A stretch of DNA of 64,000 nt from UMGS1889 sp900556055 (lineage in GTDB: Bacteria > Bacillota > Clostridia > Oscillospirales > Ruminococcaceae), in assembly GCA_902463265.1 (NCBI GenBank), contig CABQEV010000009.1:12395-76394 (forward strand), given 5' to 3'. Within the stretch, counting starts at the first letter, position 1. Each line of letters begins with the position of its first letter. The translations under genes and the position numbers were made by a program. Under the pieces are notes generated by a model that saw only the letters and a list, made by a program, of their open reading frames with translations, did not search any database and was not told where the DNA came from. Below, piece after piece: positions 52,915 through 62,328 of this stretch.

Positions 52915-52940
52915 GTCCCGACAGATGATCCTGCCGGGAT
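52915..52940 (-). terminator. Terminator of the mrp gene
   Basis: TCCCGACA and TGCCGGGA form a stem with one mismatch after the stop codon; on the minus strand AATTT follows. Confidence 0.65.
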
Positions 52941-52952
52941 ATTTTCATCAGA

Positions 52953-53777
52953 TCAAAGTGCCTTGACAGCCTTTACAGCCTCATCAAGCCAGTTTCCGTT
53001 GAACGCTTCGATCGAACCGCTGTCGCACGCCGCTGTTATATCGGGAGCAACTGGGATCTTTCCGAGCATCGGAACGTTATAATTCTCAGCGATCTTCTCA
53101 ATATGGCTCTCGCCGTAGATCATTATTTTCTTTCCGCAGTCGGGGCATTCAACATAGCTCATATTCTCAACAAATCCAAGAATAGGTATTTCCATAAGCT
53201 TAGCCATAGCAACAGCCTTTGCAACTACCATGGAAACAAGATCCTGAGGAGATGTAACAATAATAACACCGTCCAGAGGGATAGACTGGAAAACAGTCAG
53301 AGGAACATCGCCTGTTCCCGGAGGCATATCGACAAACATATAATCAACATCGCCCCAGATAACGTCTGTCCAGAACTGCTTTACAACACCCGCAATGACA
53401 GGGCCTCTCCAGATAACCGGATCTGTTGGGTTTTCAAGAAGCAGATTTATTGACATAACGCCGATACCGCCGGCTGTTTTTACGGGAAGGATGCCGTCCT
53501 CGACCGAAACAGCACGCTCGTTAAGCCCGAACATTTTCGGGATAGACGGACCTGTGATATCCGCATCCATAACAGCGACATTTCCGCCGTCTCTTGACAT
53601 AAGAACGGACATCATGCCTGTAACAAGCGACTTTCCAACTCCGCCCTTGCCGCTTATAACACCGATGACCTTTTTGATCTTGCTTTTTGCATTCGGCTTT
53701 TCAAGGAAGCTTTCCTTTGTTGTTCTTTCGGAACAGCTGGACGAACAGCTGCCGCAATCGTGAGTACATTCGCTCAT
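52953..53777 (-). CDS. Mrp/NBP35-type Fe-S carrier P-loop ATPase
   Basis: 274 residues. A Cys-rich N-terminus (CTHDCGSCSSSC, 4-15) and the deviant Walker A SGKGGVGKS (42-50), then DADITGPSIPKMFG, DMPPGTGD, and the paired Cys in VECPDCGK, which bridges a [4Fe-4S] cluster in the dimer. It delivers Fe-S clusters to target proteins in the cytoplasm. Length fits the archaeal/clostridial class without a separate MIP18 domain. Monocistronic. Confidence 0.95.
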   Translation of the reverse strand: MSECTHDCGSCSSSCSERTTKESFLEKPNAKSKIKKVIGVISGKGGVGKSLVTGMMSVLMSRDGGNVAVMDADITGPSIPKMFGLNERAVSVEDGILPVKTAGGIGVMSINLLLENPTDPVIWRGPVIAGVVKQFWTDVIWGDVDYMFVDMPPGTGDVPLTVFQSIPLDGVIIVTSPQDLVSMVVAKAVAMAKLMEIPILGFVENMSYVECPDCGKKIMIYGESHIEKIAENYNVPMLGKIPVAPDITAACDSGSIEAFNGNWLDEAVKAVKAL

Positions 53778-53877
53778 ATCAGTGATCCTTTCAATTTTCC
53801 GACAATATGTCGGGAATATTCATAGATATATTATAACATGCCCTTCAATATTTGTCAACAGTTAATAAAAAAACAAA

Positions 53878-53903
53878 ATATCCCGACGAAACCGCCGGGA
53901 TAT
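53878..53903 (-). terminator. Terminator of the MacAB-like operon
   Basis: ATATCCCGACG (53878-53888) pairs with CGCCGGGATAT (53893-53903) with one mismatch; on the minus strand TTTGTTTTTTT follows. It lies 3 bases after the permease stop. Confidence 0.88.
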
Positions 53904-53906
53904 CGT

Positions 53907-55172
53907 TTATTCGTATCTGAGTGCCTCGATAGGATCGTATTTTGCCGCTTTGTTTGCGGGATAGAACCCGAAGAACACGCCTATTGCCGTCGAAAACAGC
54001 ACCGCAATGATTATCGCTGATATGGAAGGTGCAGCCTTTGTGTCGATGATGATGCCCGCAAGATTTCCGAGCAGCAGACCGAGAATGATGCCGATAAGTC
54101 CGCCGATAAGGCAGATTATCATAGATTCCGTGATAAACTGCATTCGTATTGAACCGTTTGTTGCTCCGAGTGCCTTTCTTATGCCTATCTCACGGGTACG
54201 TTCAGTCACGGAAACAAGCATGATGTTCATAACGCCTATTCCGCCGACGAGAAGTGAAATTCCCGCAATTATCGAGATGACCATAGAAACGATGCCGATT
54301 ATCTCCGAGAACATCGAAAGCTCCTGCTCCGCCGTGTAGCTCATTGTTTCATATGCATCGTTGCTCTTATAATACCGCGAATTGAAAAATTCCGATGCAT
54401 CATCAGCAAGCTTGGAAACATTCTCGCCCTCCGCACCCATGAATGAAAAGTAATAATAAGTGCCGACAGCTGACATATCTCCGTCGTAATTTATGAGCTG
54501 ACAGGTCGATGTCGGGATATATATATCTGCATTCCAGTCATCGCCTGTCATATTGACCATTGCGCTCATGAGCTTTGTCATGCTGTATTCATATATTCCT
54601 ACGACAGTGAAATCATAAGTCACATTTTCATATGTGATGCTCAGTGTTTTTCCGATAGGATCTTCCTTGCCGTAAAGCTTTTCCGCCTGCTTATCGGAAA
54701 TAAGACATACCTGACGGAATGACTGCATATCACGGTCATTGATATAGCGTCCCTTGAGAAGCTTTGTCATGCTTCCGTTTATAGATCCGGGGCTTACGCC
54801 ATTCATGTTTATCGACAGCTGCTCATGTCTGAAAAGAGTTTTTGCATTTCCCGCAGAATCCGTAAGCGAAATGCTCATTATACGGTCGCCGAACTGTTTC
54901 TGAAACTCCTCTATCATCTCACTTGTGATGAAATCTTCATAGTTGAGATAATTTCTTGATGAATCATTTTTCTGTGTCAGACCTATCTGTATAAGCGTTG
55001 CACCGAGCGAATCGTATGTATCGGTAACGCTCTTTGACATGATCGAACCCAGTGTCGTTATCGTGATGACCGAGCTTATTCCGATGATAATACCGAGCAT
55101 CGTAAGGAATGCACGCATCTTGTTTGCCTTAAGGCTTGCGAGGGCAAGCAGCACATTTTCCCAGAGATTCAC
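53907..55172 (-). CDS. MacB-type ABC permease (FtsX fold)
   Basis: 421 residues. First helix in SLKANKMRAFLTMLGIIIGI (about 12-40), an extracytoplasmic MacB-type domain (about 60-270) and three C-terminal helices, with SLLVGGIGVMNIMLVSVTERTREIG split as SLLVGGIGVMN and IMLVSVTERTREIGIRK, the hallmark of the family. It couples ATP hydrolysis to mechanotransmission across the membrane. Its start overlaps the ATPase stop by 4 bases. Confidence 0.95.
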   Translation of the reverse strand: MNLWENVLLALASLKANKMRAFLTMLGIIIGISSVITITTLGSIMSKSVTDTYDSLGATLIQIGLTQKNDSSRNYLNYEDFITSEMIEEFQKQFGDRIMSISLTDSAGNAKTLFRHEQLSINMNGVSPGSINGSMTKLLKGRYINDRDMQSFRQVCLISDKQAEKLYGKEDPIGKTLSITYENVTYDFTVVGIYEYSMTKLMSAMVNMTGDDWNADIYIPTSTCQLINYDGDMSAVGTYYYFSFMGAEGENVSKLADDASEFFNSRYYKSNDAYETMSYTAEQELSMFSEIIGIVSMVISIIAGISLLVGGIGVMNIMLVSVTERTREIGIRKALGATNGSIRMQFITESMIICLIGGLIGIILGLLLGNLAGIIIDTKAAPSISAIIIAVLFSTAIGVFFGFYPANKAAKYDPIEALRYE

Positions 55173-55972
55173 GACTTACCGCCTGCCTTTCTCATTTCTT
55201 CGGGATCTCTGCCCGTCATTCTGTAAATGTCATCCATGGTGCGCTTCGGATTGACCTTCTGCGATATGATATTTCCGTCCCTCATGGTGAGTATTCTGTC
55301 TGTTTCCTCTGCAAGCTCATTGTTATGCGTGATGAGAACTATGGTCTTTCCCTGCTCCTTATTGAGCTTGTGGAAGATATCCATAACAAGACGGCCCGTA
55401 TAGCTGTCAAGAGCGCCTGTCGGTTCATCTGCGAGGATTATCGACGGATCATTCGCCATTGCGCGTGCGATAGCGATCCTCTGCTTCTGACCGCCTGAAA
55501 GCTCATTCGGAAGATGGTTCATTCTGTCGCCCATCTCGACCATTTCCATAAGCTCCTTAGCTCTTTTGTCACGCTGCTTTTTCGGCACACCTGCATAGAG
55601 CATAGGCAGTTCGACATTTTTCAGTGCATTCGTCCTGGATATCAGATTGAAATTCTGAAAAACAAATCCGATCTTTTTGTTTCGTATGCCCGAAAGCTCC
55701 TTGTCTGCGATCTTTGAGATGTCAACGCCGTCAAGATAATATTCGCCTGCCGATGCACGGTCGAGAATTCCGATAATGTTCATCAGAGTGGATTTTCCTG
55801 AACCGGATGCGCCGACTACCGAAAGGAACTCGCCCTCCCAAACCGCAAGATTTATTCCATGCAGGATCTCAAGCTGATTCGGCGTACCGATGTAAAATGC
55901 CTTGAATATTCTCCGCATATCAATGACAGGACGCCTTACAGGAACATCAGGCTGCTTTTTTTCGATATCCAA
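55169..55972 (-). CDS. MacB-type ABC ATP-binding protein
   Basis: 267 residues. Walker A VGASGSGKSTL (about 54-64), Q-loop GFVFQNFNLI, signature LSGGQKQR, Walker B IILADEPTGALD and switch His in VLITHNNEL. This matches the LolD/MacB ATPase group. It lies 5 bases after the adaptor gene and 4 bases overlap the permease, so the three genes are a unit. Confidence 0.96.
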   Translation of the reverse strand: MDIEKKQPDVPVRRPVIDMRRIFKAFYIGTPNQLEILHGINLAVWEGEFLSVVGASGSGKSTLMNIIGILDRASAGEYYLDGVDISKIADKELSGIRNKKIGFVFQNFNLISRTNALKNVELPMLYAGVPKKQRDKRAKELMEMVEMGDRMNHLPNELSGGQKQRIAIARAMANDPSIILADEPTGALDSYTGRLVMDIFHKLNKEQGKTIVLITHNNELAEETDRILTMRDGNIISQKVNPKRTMDDIYRMTGRDPEEMRKAGGKS

Positions 55973-55977
55973 TGCGA

Positions 55978-57747
55978 TCAGCCCTCGCTTTCGGAGGAAG
56001 CCTCTGTCTCTGAGGATACTTCACTCTCAGTGCTTCCGTTTCTGAGCATGACTGTCATTCCGTCGCTTACATAATCAACGTCCTCGATTATGTACATACC
56101 CTCTTCAAGTCCCTCGCCGCTGATCTCGACCTCAGAATCCGTCTCGATGCCGAGAGTAACGGGTATCTGCTTTACAACATAGCTGTCGCCGTTCTTTTCG
56201 GCTGCATAGATAACGTCATTTCCCTCCTCGTCAATTGAAAGCATATCGTATCTTACAGAGAAAATATCGCTTTTTTCCTCGGTAATGATTGAAAGCTTCG
56301 CACTCATTCCTATGAGAAGTCCTGTATCTTCATCGGAAACAGCGACCTCTATGCCATAGCTTCCGTTTTCGACTGTCGATCCGTCAGCACTTTTTTCAGT
56401 TACGGGAGATACCTTTGTAACAACTCCGTCAAATTCCTCGTTGCCCAGTGCCGATGACCTTATGATAACGTCCTCGCCCTTTTCAATGCCGATAATGTCA
56501 AATTCCTTGACGGACGATGTGACCTTCAGATTATTCATATCTTCAATAACGAACATGATCCCATTCGCATATGAGCCTTCGACTGCATATACAGCAGTAA
56601 CGATACCGTCCGCAGGAGCTGCAATGATCGACTCATCAAGCTTCTTTTCAAGTGCTTCCATCTGGAAATCGTAACCGCTGTTTCCCGAAAGCACTCTCGC
56701 CTTTTCAGCAGCAAGTCTAAGCGCTTCAAGCTGATTTTCCGCACTTTTTACCGCATAATCATATGTATCCTGAGCAAGCTCAACATTCTTTCTTGCCGTT
56801 GATACAGCGTCCTCATATTCCGAGATCTGAAGTTCATTGCCGCTCTTTACGTCATTCAGGCTGTTTTCAGCGTTCTTCACGCTCTTTGTGCAGACGGTAA
56901 CATTCTTTTCAGCAAGAGAAACCGCATTTTCAAGGCTTTTTATGATCTTTTCCTTGGCATTCCCATACTTTTCTTTCGCTTCATCAAGCTTTTTCTTTGC
57001 TTCATTTATCGAAATAGTAGTGTCAACCTTTGAATTTCCGTCAATATCCTCAAATTCGTATCTGTTCGCCGAAAGGGCATTGTCATATACCTTCTGAGCT
57101 TCGTCCATGAGATTTTTCAGCGTTTCGATCGATGAAAGATCGGGGTTTTCAAGGTCAGCCTTTGCGTCACTCAGATTTTTGTTTGCATATTCGAGATCAA
57201 GCTTTGCAAGTTCCAGTGCGTTTTCGGCGGATTTCAGCTGAGAATCCTTGTCGCTGTTTTTGATGCGTACAGCCTCGTCATATTTTTCCTGAGCCTTTGT
57301 GAGCGATTCCTTTGCATTATCGAGCGAATTCTTTGCATTTTCGATCTCACGGTTTTCGCCGTTATTGTAATCCTCAAGAGCATCCTTGTAGGTCTGCTCA
57401 GCCTCGGTTATAGTGTATCCCGTAGATACGCCGTTTCTTTCTATCTCGTCCCGGAGCTGAAGGATCTGATTGTTTATCTCCTCAGTATCGAGCGATGCAA
57501 GGATATCACCCTTCTTAACGCTGTCCCCCACTTCAACATTTACCGAAGATATCCTGAGATTTGCGTTTGAATAGACCTTACTGCAATTGCTGCTCTCAAC
57601 AAGTCCTGTTGCGTTTATTTTGCTCTGAAGTGTGCCCTTTGAAAGCTCGCTTACGTCAACATATGTGTTTTTTTCGCCCGAGCATCCCGCAAGCATTGCA
57701 GCCGCAGCGAATACAGAAACTACTGACAAAGCTTTCTTATGTTCCAT
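55978..57747 (-). CDS. MacA/HlyD-type lipoprotein adaptor with very long coiled coil
   Basis: 589 residues. Lipoprotein signal MEHKKALSVVSVFAAAAMLA with lipobox LAGC (Cys22). A split biotinyl-lipoyl domain flanks a long coiled-coil hairpin (about 85-370) made of heptads such as DNAKESLTKAQEKYDEAVRI, several times longer than in typical Gram-positive adaptors. Beta-barrel domains follow (GIVTAVYAVEGSYANG, GYDFQ). The C-terminus is acidic Ser/Glu-rich. AAAGGCGG precedes the ATG. It links the MacB pump to the outside in a cell that has no outer membrane, so the long hairpin may span the wall. First gene of the operon. Confidence 0.93.
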   Translation of the reverse strand: MEHKKALSVVSVFAAAAMLAGCSGEKNTYVDVSELSKGTLQSKINATGLVESSNCSKVYSNANLRISSVNVEVGDSVKKGDILASLDTEEINNQILQLRDEIERNGVSTGYTITEAEQTYKDALEDYNNGENREIENAKNSLDNAKESLTKAQEKYDEAVRIKNSDKDSQLKSAENALELAKLDLEYANKNLSDAKADLENPDLSSIETLKNLMDEAQKVYDNALSANRYEFEDIDGNSKVDTTISINEAKKKLDEAKEKYGNAKEKIIKSLENAVSLAEKNVTVCTKSVKNAENSLNDVKSGNELQISEYEDAVSTARKNVELAQDTYDYAVKSAENQLEALRLAAEKARVLSGNSGYDFQMEALEKKLDESIIAAPADGIVTAVYAVEGSYANGIMFVIEDMNNLKVTSSVKEFDIIGIEKGEDVIIRSSALGNEEFDGVVTKVSPVTEKSADGSTVENGSYGIEVAVSDEDTGLLIGMSAKLSIITEEKSDIFSVRYDMLSIDEEGNDVIYAAEKNGDSYVVKQIPVTLGIETDSEVEISGEGLEEGMYIIEDVDYVSDGMTVMLRNGSTESEVSSETEASSESEG

Positions 57748-57841
57748 TTTAATGACCGCCTTTCCGAGCGTCCGCCTTCCCTCATGACGCTCATAAACAT
57801 ATTTCCCTTAAGATCGGAGCACTGTATGATCCGCTTCCTTT

Positions 57842-57882
57842 TTGACAAATCATATTATATCATATATAATATGATTTGTCAA
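57842..57882. promoter_or_regulatory. Perfectly palindromic bidirectional promoter of the efflux operon
   Basis: Two 19-base arms (57842-57860 and 57864-57882) are exact complements around CAT. Each strand therefore carries TTGACA, 17 bases, TATAAT. On the minus strand it drives the adaptor-ATPase-permease operon. On the plus strand it points into 57890-58200, where no gene is seen. Confidence 0.8.
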
Positions 57883-57905
57883 CACCTATCATAGATTTTT
57901 GTGTT

Positions 57906-57936
57906 ATAGCTGTATTATCTATAATAGTACAGCTAT
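57906..57936. promoter_or_regulatory. Second inverted repeat near the efflux promoter
   Basis: ATAGCTGTA (57906-57914) and its complement TACAGCTAT (57928-57936) form a probable regulator site 24 bases from the promoter palindrome. The remaining stretch to 58160 is A/T-rich and holds no gene I can support. Confidence 0.6.
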
Positions 57937-58167
57937 TATACCATCGCAATTTTCAAAAGTCAATGCTTTTCACAAAACTTTCATTATGGCAATTTGCTTC
58001 ATTGATATGAGATATGCTAAGCCGCATCTATGATCTTTTATTTAATTTTACCTCTCCTTTATAAGATAATCCTTTAAAAAGTCTAAGAAAAGCATAAATA
58101 TTCAGCAAATACAGTTTACCATATAAATTCGCAAATGTCAATATAATTTACTATTTATATAAATAAA

Positions 58168-58190
58168 GCAGCCCACAATTTGTGAGCTGC
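58168..58190 (-). terminator. Terminator of the VWA-protein gene
   Basis: GCAGCCCACA (58168-58177) and TGTGAGCTGC (58181-58190) form a stem with one wobble position; on the minus strand TTTATTTAT follows. Confidence 0.82.
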
Positions 58191-58201
58191 CTTTAAAGTT
58201 A

Positions 58202-61009
58202 TCAATTATCAAAAGTATAGAAGCTGAAAGGTACCAGAGAATCATTAAATTTTGCGGTGTACTGATAATCATCGCCCGCCTGAGTAAGCACGGGAGTTCT
58301 TGTCAGCGAAACTTTTTTAAGCTGATCGGGATAGTTCGGATCATACACTTCAAGAGTATACTTGTTAGGATCGCTTACATCACGAAGCAGTCTGACTGCA
58401 TTTACAACAGTGCTGTCAAGCGAAACTACAACAGGCTCACCTGTTTTCATCAGATAGCAGAGCAGATCGAACGCCTCGCTTCCGTCTGTTCCGAGCGTGT
58501 GGACCGTGCAGTCATCGCGCAGATGGAGATTGTTGAGGTAAATGAATGCATTGAGAAGTTCAAGATCGTCGCCTGTATAAACCGAGTTATCAAGAACTGC
58601 GCACTGGAACACATCAAAATCGCTGATCGACTGGAATGTAATGTATCTCAGGAAACGCTGCATTCCTGTATTGCCCGAATTATAGGCATGGCTGTCAAAC
58701 TTTACATTTGCCGTTCCGAACTTATTCTGTTCAACAAATTTCAGCGAATCATCGGTAAGAAGGAGAACACCGTCATTTACATTTCTGAAATCCCACTTGT
58801 TTTCCATTGCAAGATACTCGTTATATTTATCAAGCATCTGGATATGGAAGTTTCTGAGATCGTCCTTACCATCGGTGAACAGTGCAAAGTTGCGGAGATC
58901 GTAACCCTTTACCGTCTTGCCGTTTACGGTATAGTCGGGTGCTGTAAGTTCGAGAGAACCTGTGTAATATCGGCTGACAAATTCCGTAATTCCGAAAGCA
59001 GTTCCGTCAACATCGGATGCAGTACGGAAGTCACGGTAAGCAAGTCCGTCCTTCTTTGCGCTGAATCCCGTGTCAGCTATCATGAACATATCGGAAAGAC
59101 TGTTTGAATCGCCGCTCTCTTCCTCGGATTCTCCGTCGGATGAAACTATGCCATAGCTCATGAACGAATTGATCTTTTCGATTATCGCCTCGAGCGCATT
59201 TGCATTTGATGCCTGGAAATATGCACCGTCAGTAGATTCGGCAATGTTTGTAAGATAATCTGAATCGACGTATTTACCGAGTCCGATAACGAAAACCGTG
59301 ATATTGTTGTCAACAGCATCCTTTATCGCCTTCTCATCGTTAGCCTTATTTTCAAGAGTAGGCATACCGTCAGTCAGAAGGAGTATATAGTTTCGGTCGG
59401 AAGGATCAGTACCCTTGAATGCAGCGACCGCCTTGGAAAGCGAACCGGCGATCTCGGTTCCGTTGAATATCTCCCTTGATTCCTTGATAGAATCTAGCTG
59501 CCTGTTGATCTTTTCCTTATCGGATGTCAGATCACAAAGCTTTGTATATGTGGATGTAAATTTCGCAAGTCCGAAATTTGTATTTCCTTCGATCTGATCC
59601 ATAATAGATGTTGCAAGGTCAAGACGCTTGAAATCAACATCATTTTCCTCAGAACCCTTGCAGAGTGCTTCGGGATACATAGAACCCGAATTATCTATAA
59701 GGAAGAAGATATTTGTGCTGTAATCGGTATTGGAAACGACCTGCGTATCTCCAAGCACGAAAATCCCGCTTTCCGTGACCTTGGTTGAAACAGTTTTCGC
59801 AGATGTATCAAGTGTGCTGTTGAGCATATCGAATCTGCCTTCGTTTTCATTATACCAATAAACTGCGATATTCTGCGGATCGCCGCTCCATTTTGCAGCA
59901 TCTTCATCGGTATATTTAAAAGTAAGCGTGCCGTCCTCAATATTCGGAGCATAGAACTGATAAACATTTCCAATAACTCCCGGAACGCCTCTCATACTGT
60001 TGTTATTGTACTGCTCGATAACGCACTTATATATGTACGGAGTTCCGGTAACATCAGCCGTAACATTTCCCGCTGTAAAGCTTGCTGACATTGTAAGCTT
60101 CGCATCTATGTCGGTTCCGTTCGTCTTTTTATTGTTCGGATCAAGAGATGCCTTGATCTCAAGGCCATCGGAAAGCCCGTCGGCATCGCTGTCAGGATTT
60201 GTCGGATCAGTCTTGCTGACATTGATCTCATACGCATCGGAAAGCCCGTCGCCGTCACTGTCGCAGAGATATTCGGAAAGTCCGAGATTTTCACGTTCAC
60301 TCAGTGCAATTCCGTCGATCTCGGTTATGCCGGAATCAAGCTGACCTCCTCGCATAGTGAGCAGCTTTTTTTCAAGAATGGATATTTCATCATCAGCAAG
60401 TGATTTTGAATAGATCATGCTGATAAAATATACGCCGACAATAGCAACAATACCAATAATTCCCGATTTAACAAGCTTCTGAACGAACATAGGATCCTTG
60501 GGCTTGTATGATTTTTTCGCAGGTGCTGACGGTTCGGATTTTTTAGGCTGTTCGGGCTCAGGCTTTTCGGAATGATATGCCTTGCCGGACGCAGATGAAA
60601 CAAATGCTGCCTTTTTCTCAGCATCGCTGTCAGTCTTGCCTGCGGATTGGGGCTTTTTGGGAGGCTCAACTGCCGCAAATCCCATTTTCTCGGCAAATTC
60701 CCTGTCCTTCTGAGCAAAAATGTCGGATATATTTTCCTCCGGTTCAGCCTCGGCAGCCTTTGGTTTTTCAGACTTGTTTTCATCCTGAACCGGTGCGGGT
60801 TCCTTTTCAGGTACACTGCTTTCAGGCTTTTCAGTCGCCTTTTCAGTCTCATTTGCTTCGGATTGAGCAGGCTTTGCATCAGCATTTGTAACAGTGCTGA
60901 CCGTATGCGCATTTTCAGCATTTTTTACAAATGCAAGAAGGTCATCCTCGGGAGCAGCATTTACATTATTCTGGTCTGGATTCTGCACTGTATTTTTCTT
61001 TTTAGACAT
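58202..61009 (-). CDS. Large membrane protein with VWA domain, TSP3-like repeats and papain-like C-terminus
   Basis: 935 residues. A long charged cytoplasmic region (1-178, Pro/Glu/Lys-rich) leads to one membrane helix (181-202, GIIGIVAIVGVYFISMI). Outside come two Ca-binding TSP3-like units (DSDGDGLSDAYEIN and DSDADGLSDGLEI, about 250-290), a beta domain and a VWA domain (about 435-640) with an intact MIDAS: DNSGSM, GTEIAGS and LLTDG. The C-terminal 230 residues include GEPVVVSLDSTVVNAV and LEVYDPNYPDQ, which resemble papain-like C39 folds with the His position changed to Asn. Probably a surface adhesion or binding protein. The ATG has GGTGAT upstream; monocistronic. Confidence 0.85.
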   Translation of the reverse strand: MSKKKNTVQNPDQNNVNAAPEDDLLAFVKNAENAHTVSTVTNADAKPAQSEANETEKATEKPESSVPEKEPAPVQDENKSEKPKAAEAEPEENISDIFAQKDREFAEKMGFAAVEPPKKPQSAGKTDSDAEKKAAFVSSASGKAYHSEKPEPEQPKKSEPSAPAKKSYKPKDPMFVQKLVKSGIIGIVAIVGVYFISMIYSKSLADDEISILEKKLLTMRGGQLDSGITEIDGIALSERENLGLSEYLCDSDGDGLSDAYEINVSKTDPTNPDSDADGLSDGLEIKASLDPNNKKTNGTDIDAKLTMSASFTAGNVTADVTGTPYIYKCVIEQYNNNSMRGVPGVIGNVYQFYAPNIEDGTLTFKYTDEDAAKWSGDPQNIAVYWYNENEGRFDMLNSTLDTSAKTVSTKVTESGIFVLGDTQVVSNTDYSTNIFFLIDNSGSMYPEALCKGSEENDVDFKRLDLATSIMDQIEGNTNFGLAKFTSTYTKLCDLTSDKEKINRQLDSIKESREIFNGTEIAGSLSKAVAAFKGTDPSDRNYILLLTDGMPTLENKANDEKAIKDAVDNNITVFVIGLGKYVDSDYLTNIAESTDGAYFQASNANALEAIIEKINSFMSYGIVSSDGESEEESGDSNSLSDMFMIADTGFSAKKDGLAYRDFRTASDVDGTAFGITEFVSRYYTGSLELTAPDYTVNGKTVKGYDLRNFALFTDGKDDLRNFHIQMLDKYNEYLAMENKWDFRNVNDGVLLLTDDSLKFVEQNKFGTANVKFDSHAYNSGNTGMQRFLRYITFQSISDFDVFQCAVLDNSVYTGDDLELLNAFIYLNNLHLRDDCTVHTLGTDGSEAFDLLCYLMKTGEPVVVSLDSTVVNAVRLLRDVSDPNKYTLEVYDPNYPDQLKKVSLTRTPVLTQAGDDYQYTAKFNDSLVPFSFYTFDN

Positions 61010-61236
61010 TCATCAATCACCAAAACTTCTCATCATAGATCTTAACTTTTCACCGTAATACGGGCATTTATACAAATTAAATCACATTATATTATATCAG
61101 ATTTCCTCCGTAATTACAACAGTATTTACATATAATTTTCCCACTATTTTTTCTCGTATTTGCATACTATTCCACAATAACGTTGAAAAGTTCACAATAA
61201 GGAGATATAATAGTAAAAAAACTTGGGAGATTGATT

Positions 61237-61917
61237 ATGATATATAAATACGAAACACATCTTCACACGTGTGAAGCCTCAGGCTGCGGAGTAAGCAGCG
61301 GTGCTGAACAGGCAGAATTTCACGCAAAAATGGGATATACGGGAATATTTGTCACAGACCACTTTTTCAACGGCAATTCAGCTGTCCCGCATGATCTGCC
61401 ATGGGAAGAAAGAGTTGAGCTGTTCTGTCTTGGCTATGAACATGCCAAGGAAGCAGGCGAAAGACTTGGGCTGGACGTTTTTTTCGGTATGGAATGGAAC
61501 TATAATGCTATGGAATTCCTGACCTACGGCATTGACAAGCAGTTTTTGCTGGAAAATCCCAAGCTTGATACACTAAAGCCCGCCGAATTCGCACACAGGG
61601 TCCACAAATACGGCGGATTTCTCAGTCAGGCGCACCCGTTCCGTGAAGCACCGTATATCAAGGAAATGATACAGTATCCCGAACTTTCCGATGCAGCGGA
61701 GGTCATAAACATGGGTAACAGAACTGCCGAAATGAATCAAAAGGCTATGGCATACGCAGATGCGCACAGTCTTGCAAAAACCGCAGGCTCCGATATCCAT
61801 GACATTAAAAAGTTCTCAAACGGCGGAATGGCATTCGATCATCGGCTTGAGGATGTTTGCGATTTTATGAAATGCGTTTCCGAAGGGAAATGTGAGCTGC
61901 TCGGAGATCTTATTTAG
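61237..61917 (+). CDS. PHP-domain phosphoesterase-like protein
   Basis: 226 residues from the ATG at 61237, which has GGGAGA 7 bases upstream. The PHP metal motif ETHLHTCEASGCG opens it, VTDHFFNGN and FFGMEWNYN follow, and SQAHPFREAPY and AGSDIHDI supply further metal-binding His and Asp. This is the histidinol-phosphatase/polymerase-associated fold, cytoplasmic. Substrate unknown. The upstream 227 bases hold no other gene. Confidence 0.85.
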   Translation: MIYKYETHLHTCEASGCGVSSGAEQAEFHAKMGYTGIFVTDHFFNGNSAVPHDLPWEERVELFCLGYEHAKEAGERLGLDVFFGMEWNYNAMEFLTYGIDKQFLLENPKLDTLKPAEFAHRVHKYGGFLSQAHPFREAPYIKEMIQYPELSDAAEVINMGNRTAEMNQKAMAYADAHSLAKTAGSDIHDIKKFSNGGMAFDHRLEDVCDFMKCVSEGKCELLGDLI

Positions 61918-61922
61918 TCCCA

Positions 61923-62057
61923 CCTCAACAACCCAATAATTACAAGCCCGTATACCGGAACATCAAAATCCAAATCAGGCGCACAAACATTGTCATCAGA
62001 CGGTCAATTATTATCCTTGTATTCGGTTTTCATTTCGTGGGTTTTGGGTTGTTGAGG
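61923..62057. repeat. 14-base inverted repeat enclosing a 135-bp segment
   Basis: CCTCAACAACCCAA at 61923-61936 and its exact complement at 62044-62057 lie 107 bases apart. No gene lies inside. The layout resembles the ends of a small non-autonomous element or a long hairpin. The left arm begins just after the PHP stop, and the right arm precedes a broken reading frame. Confidence 0.6.
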
Positions 62058-62079
62058 AGAGATTGCTTACGTTGATATT

Positions 62080-62328
62080 ATGTCCGATGCAGGCAGACTT
62101 GTTACCCACTGTGAAAGCTGCGGTCAGCTTATGATTACAAATCGGTCAAATGCTTCTCTGACCTGCGGATGTTCCACCTGCAAGAAAGAACCGAAACAAT
62201 TGAAGACAGAAGATATAAAAAAGATGTATACCTTGCTATACAAGATATACATCTTTGTTTATGTCAGGATCTCCGCAATGTCACAATTGACACAAACCGA
62301 TCTATCCTCAATTTCCTGCGGTGCATAA
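62080..62328 (+). pseudogene. Remnant of a zinc-ribbon protein
   Basis: The frame begins after a stop at 62053 and reads GEIAYVDIMSDAGRLVTHCE, then SCGQLMITNRSNASLTCGCS with CKKEPKQLK. The C-x-x-C...C-x-C-x-x-C cysteines suggest a zinc ribbon. There is no ribosome site, and the end runs into the hairpin at 62221-62255 and into the convergent SirTM gene. It looks like the 3' part of a gene cut at the inverted repeat; the original family is not identified. Confidence 0.45.
62221..62255. terminator. Bidirectional terminator after the SirTM gene
   Basis: AAGATGTATA (62221-62230) and TATACATCTT (62246-62255) with inner CTTG/CAAG; T-runs on both sides. It ends the minus-strand SirTM-macrodomain operon. 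Confidence 0.82.
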
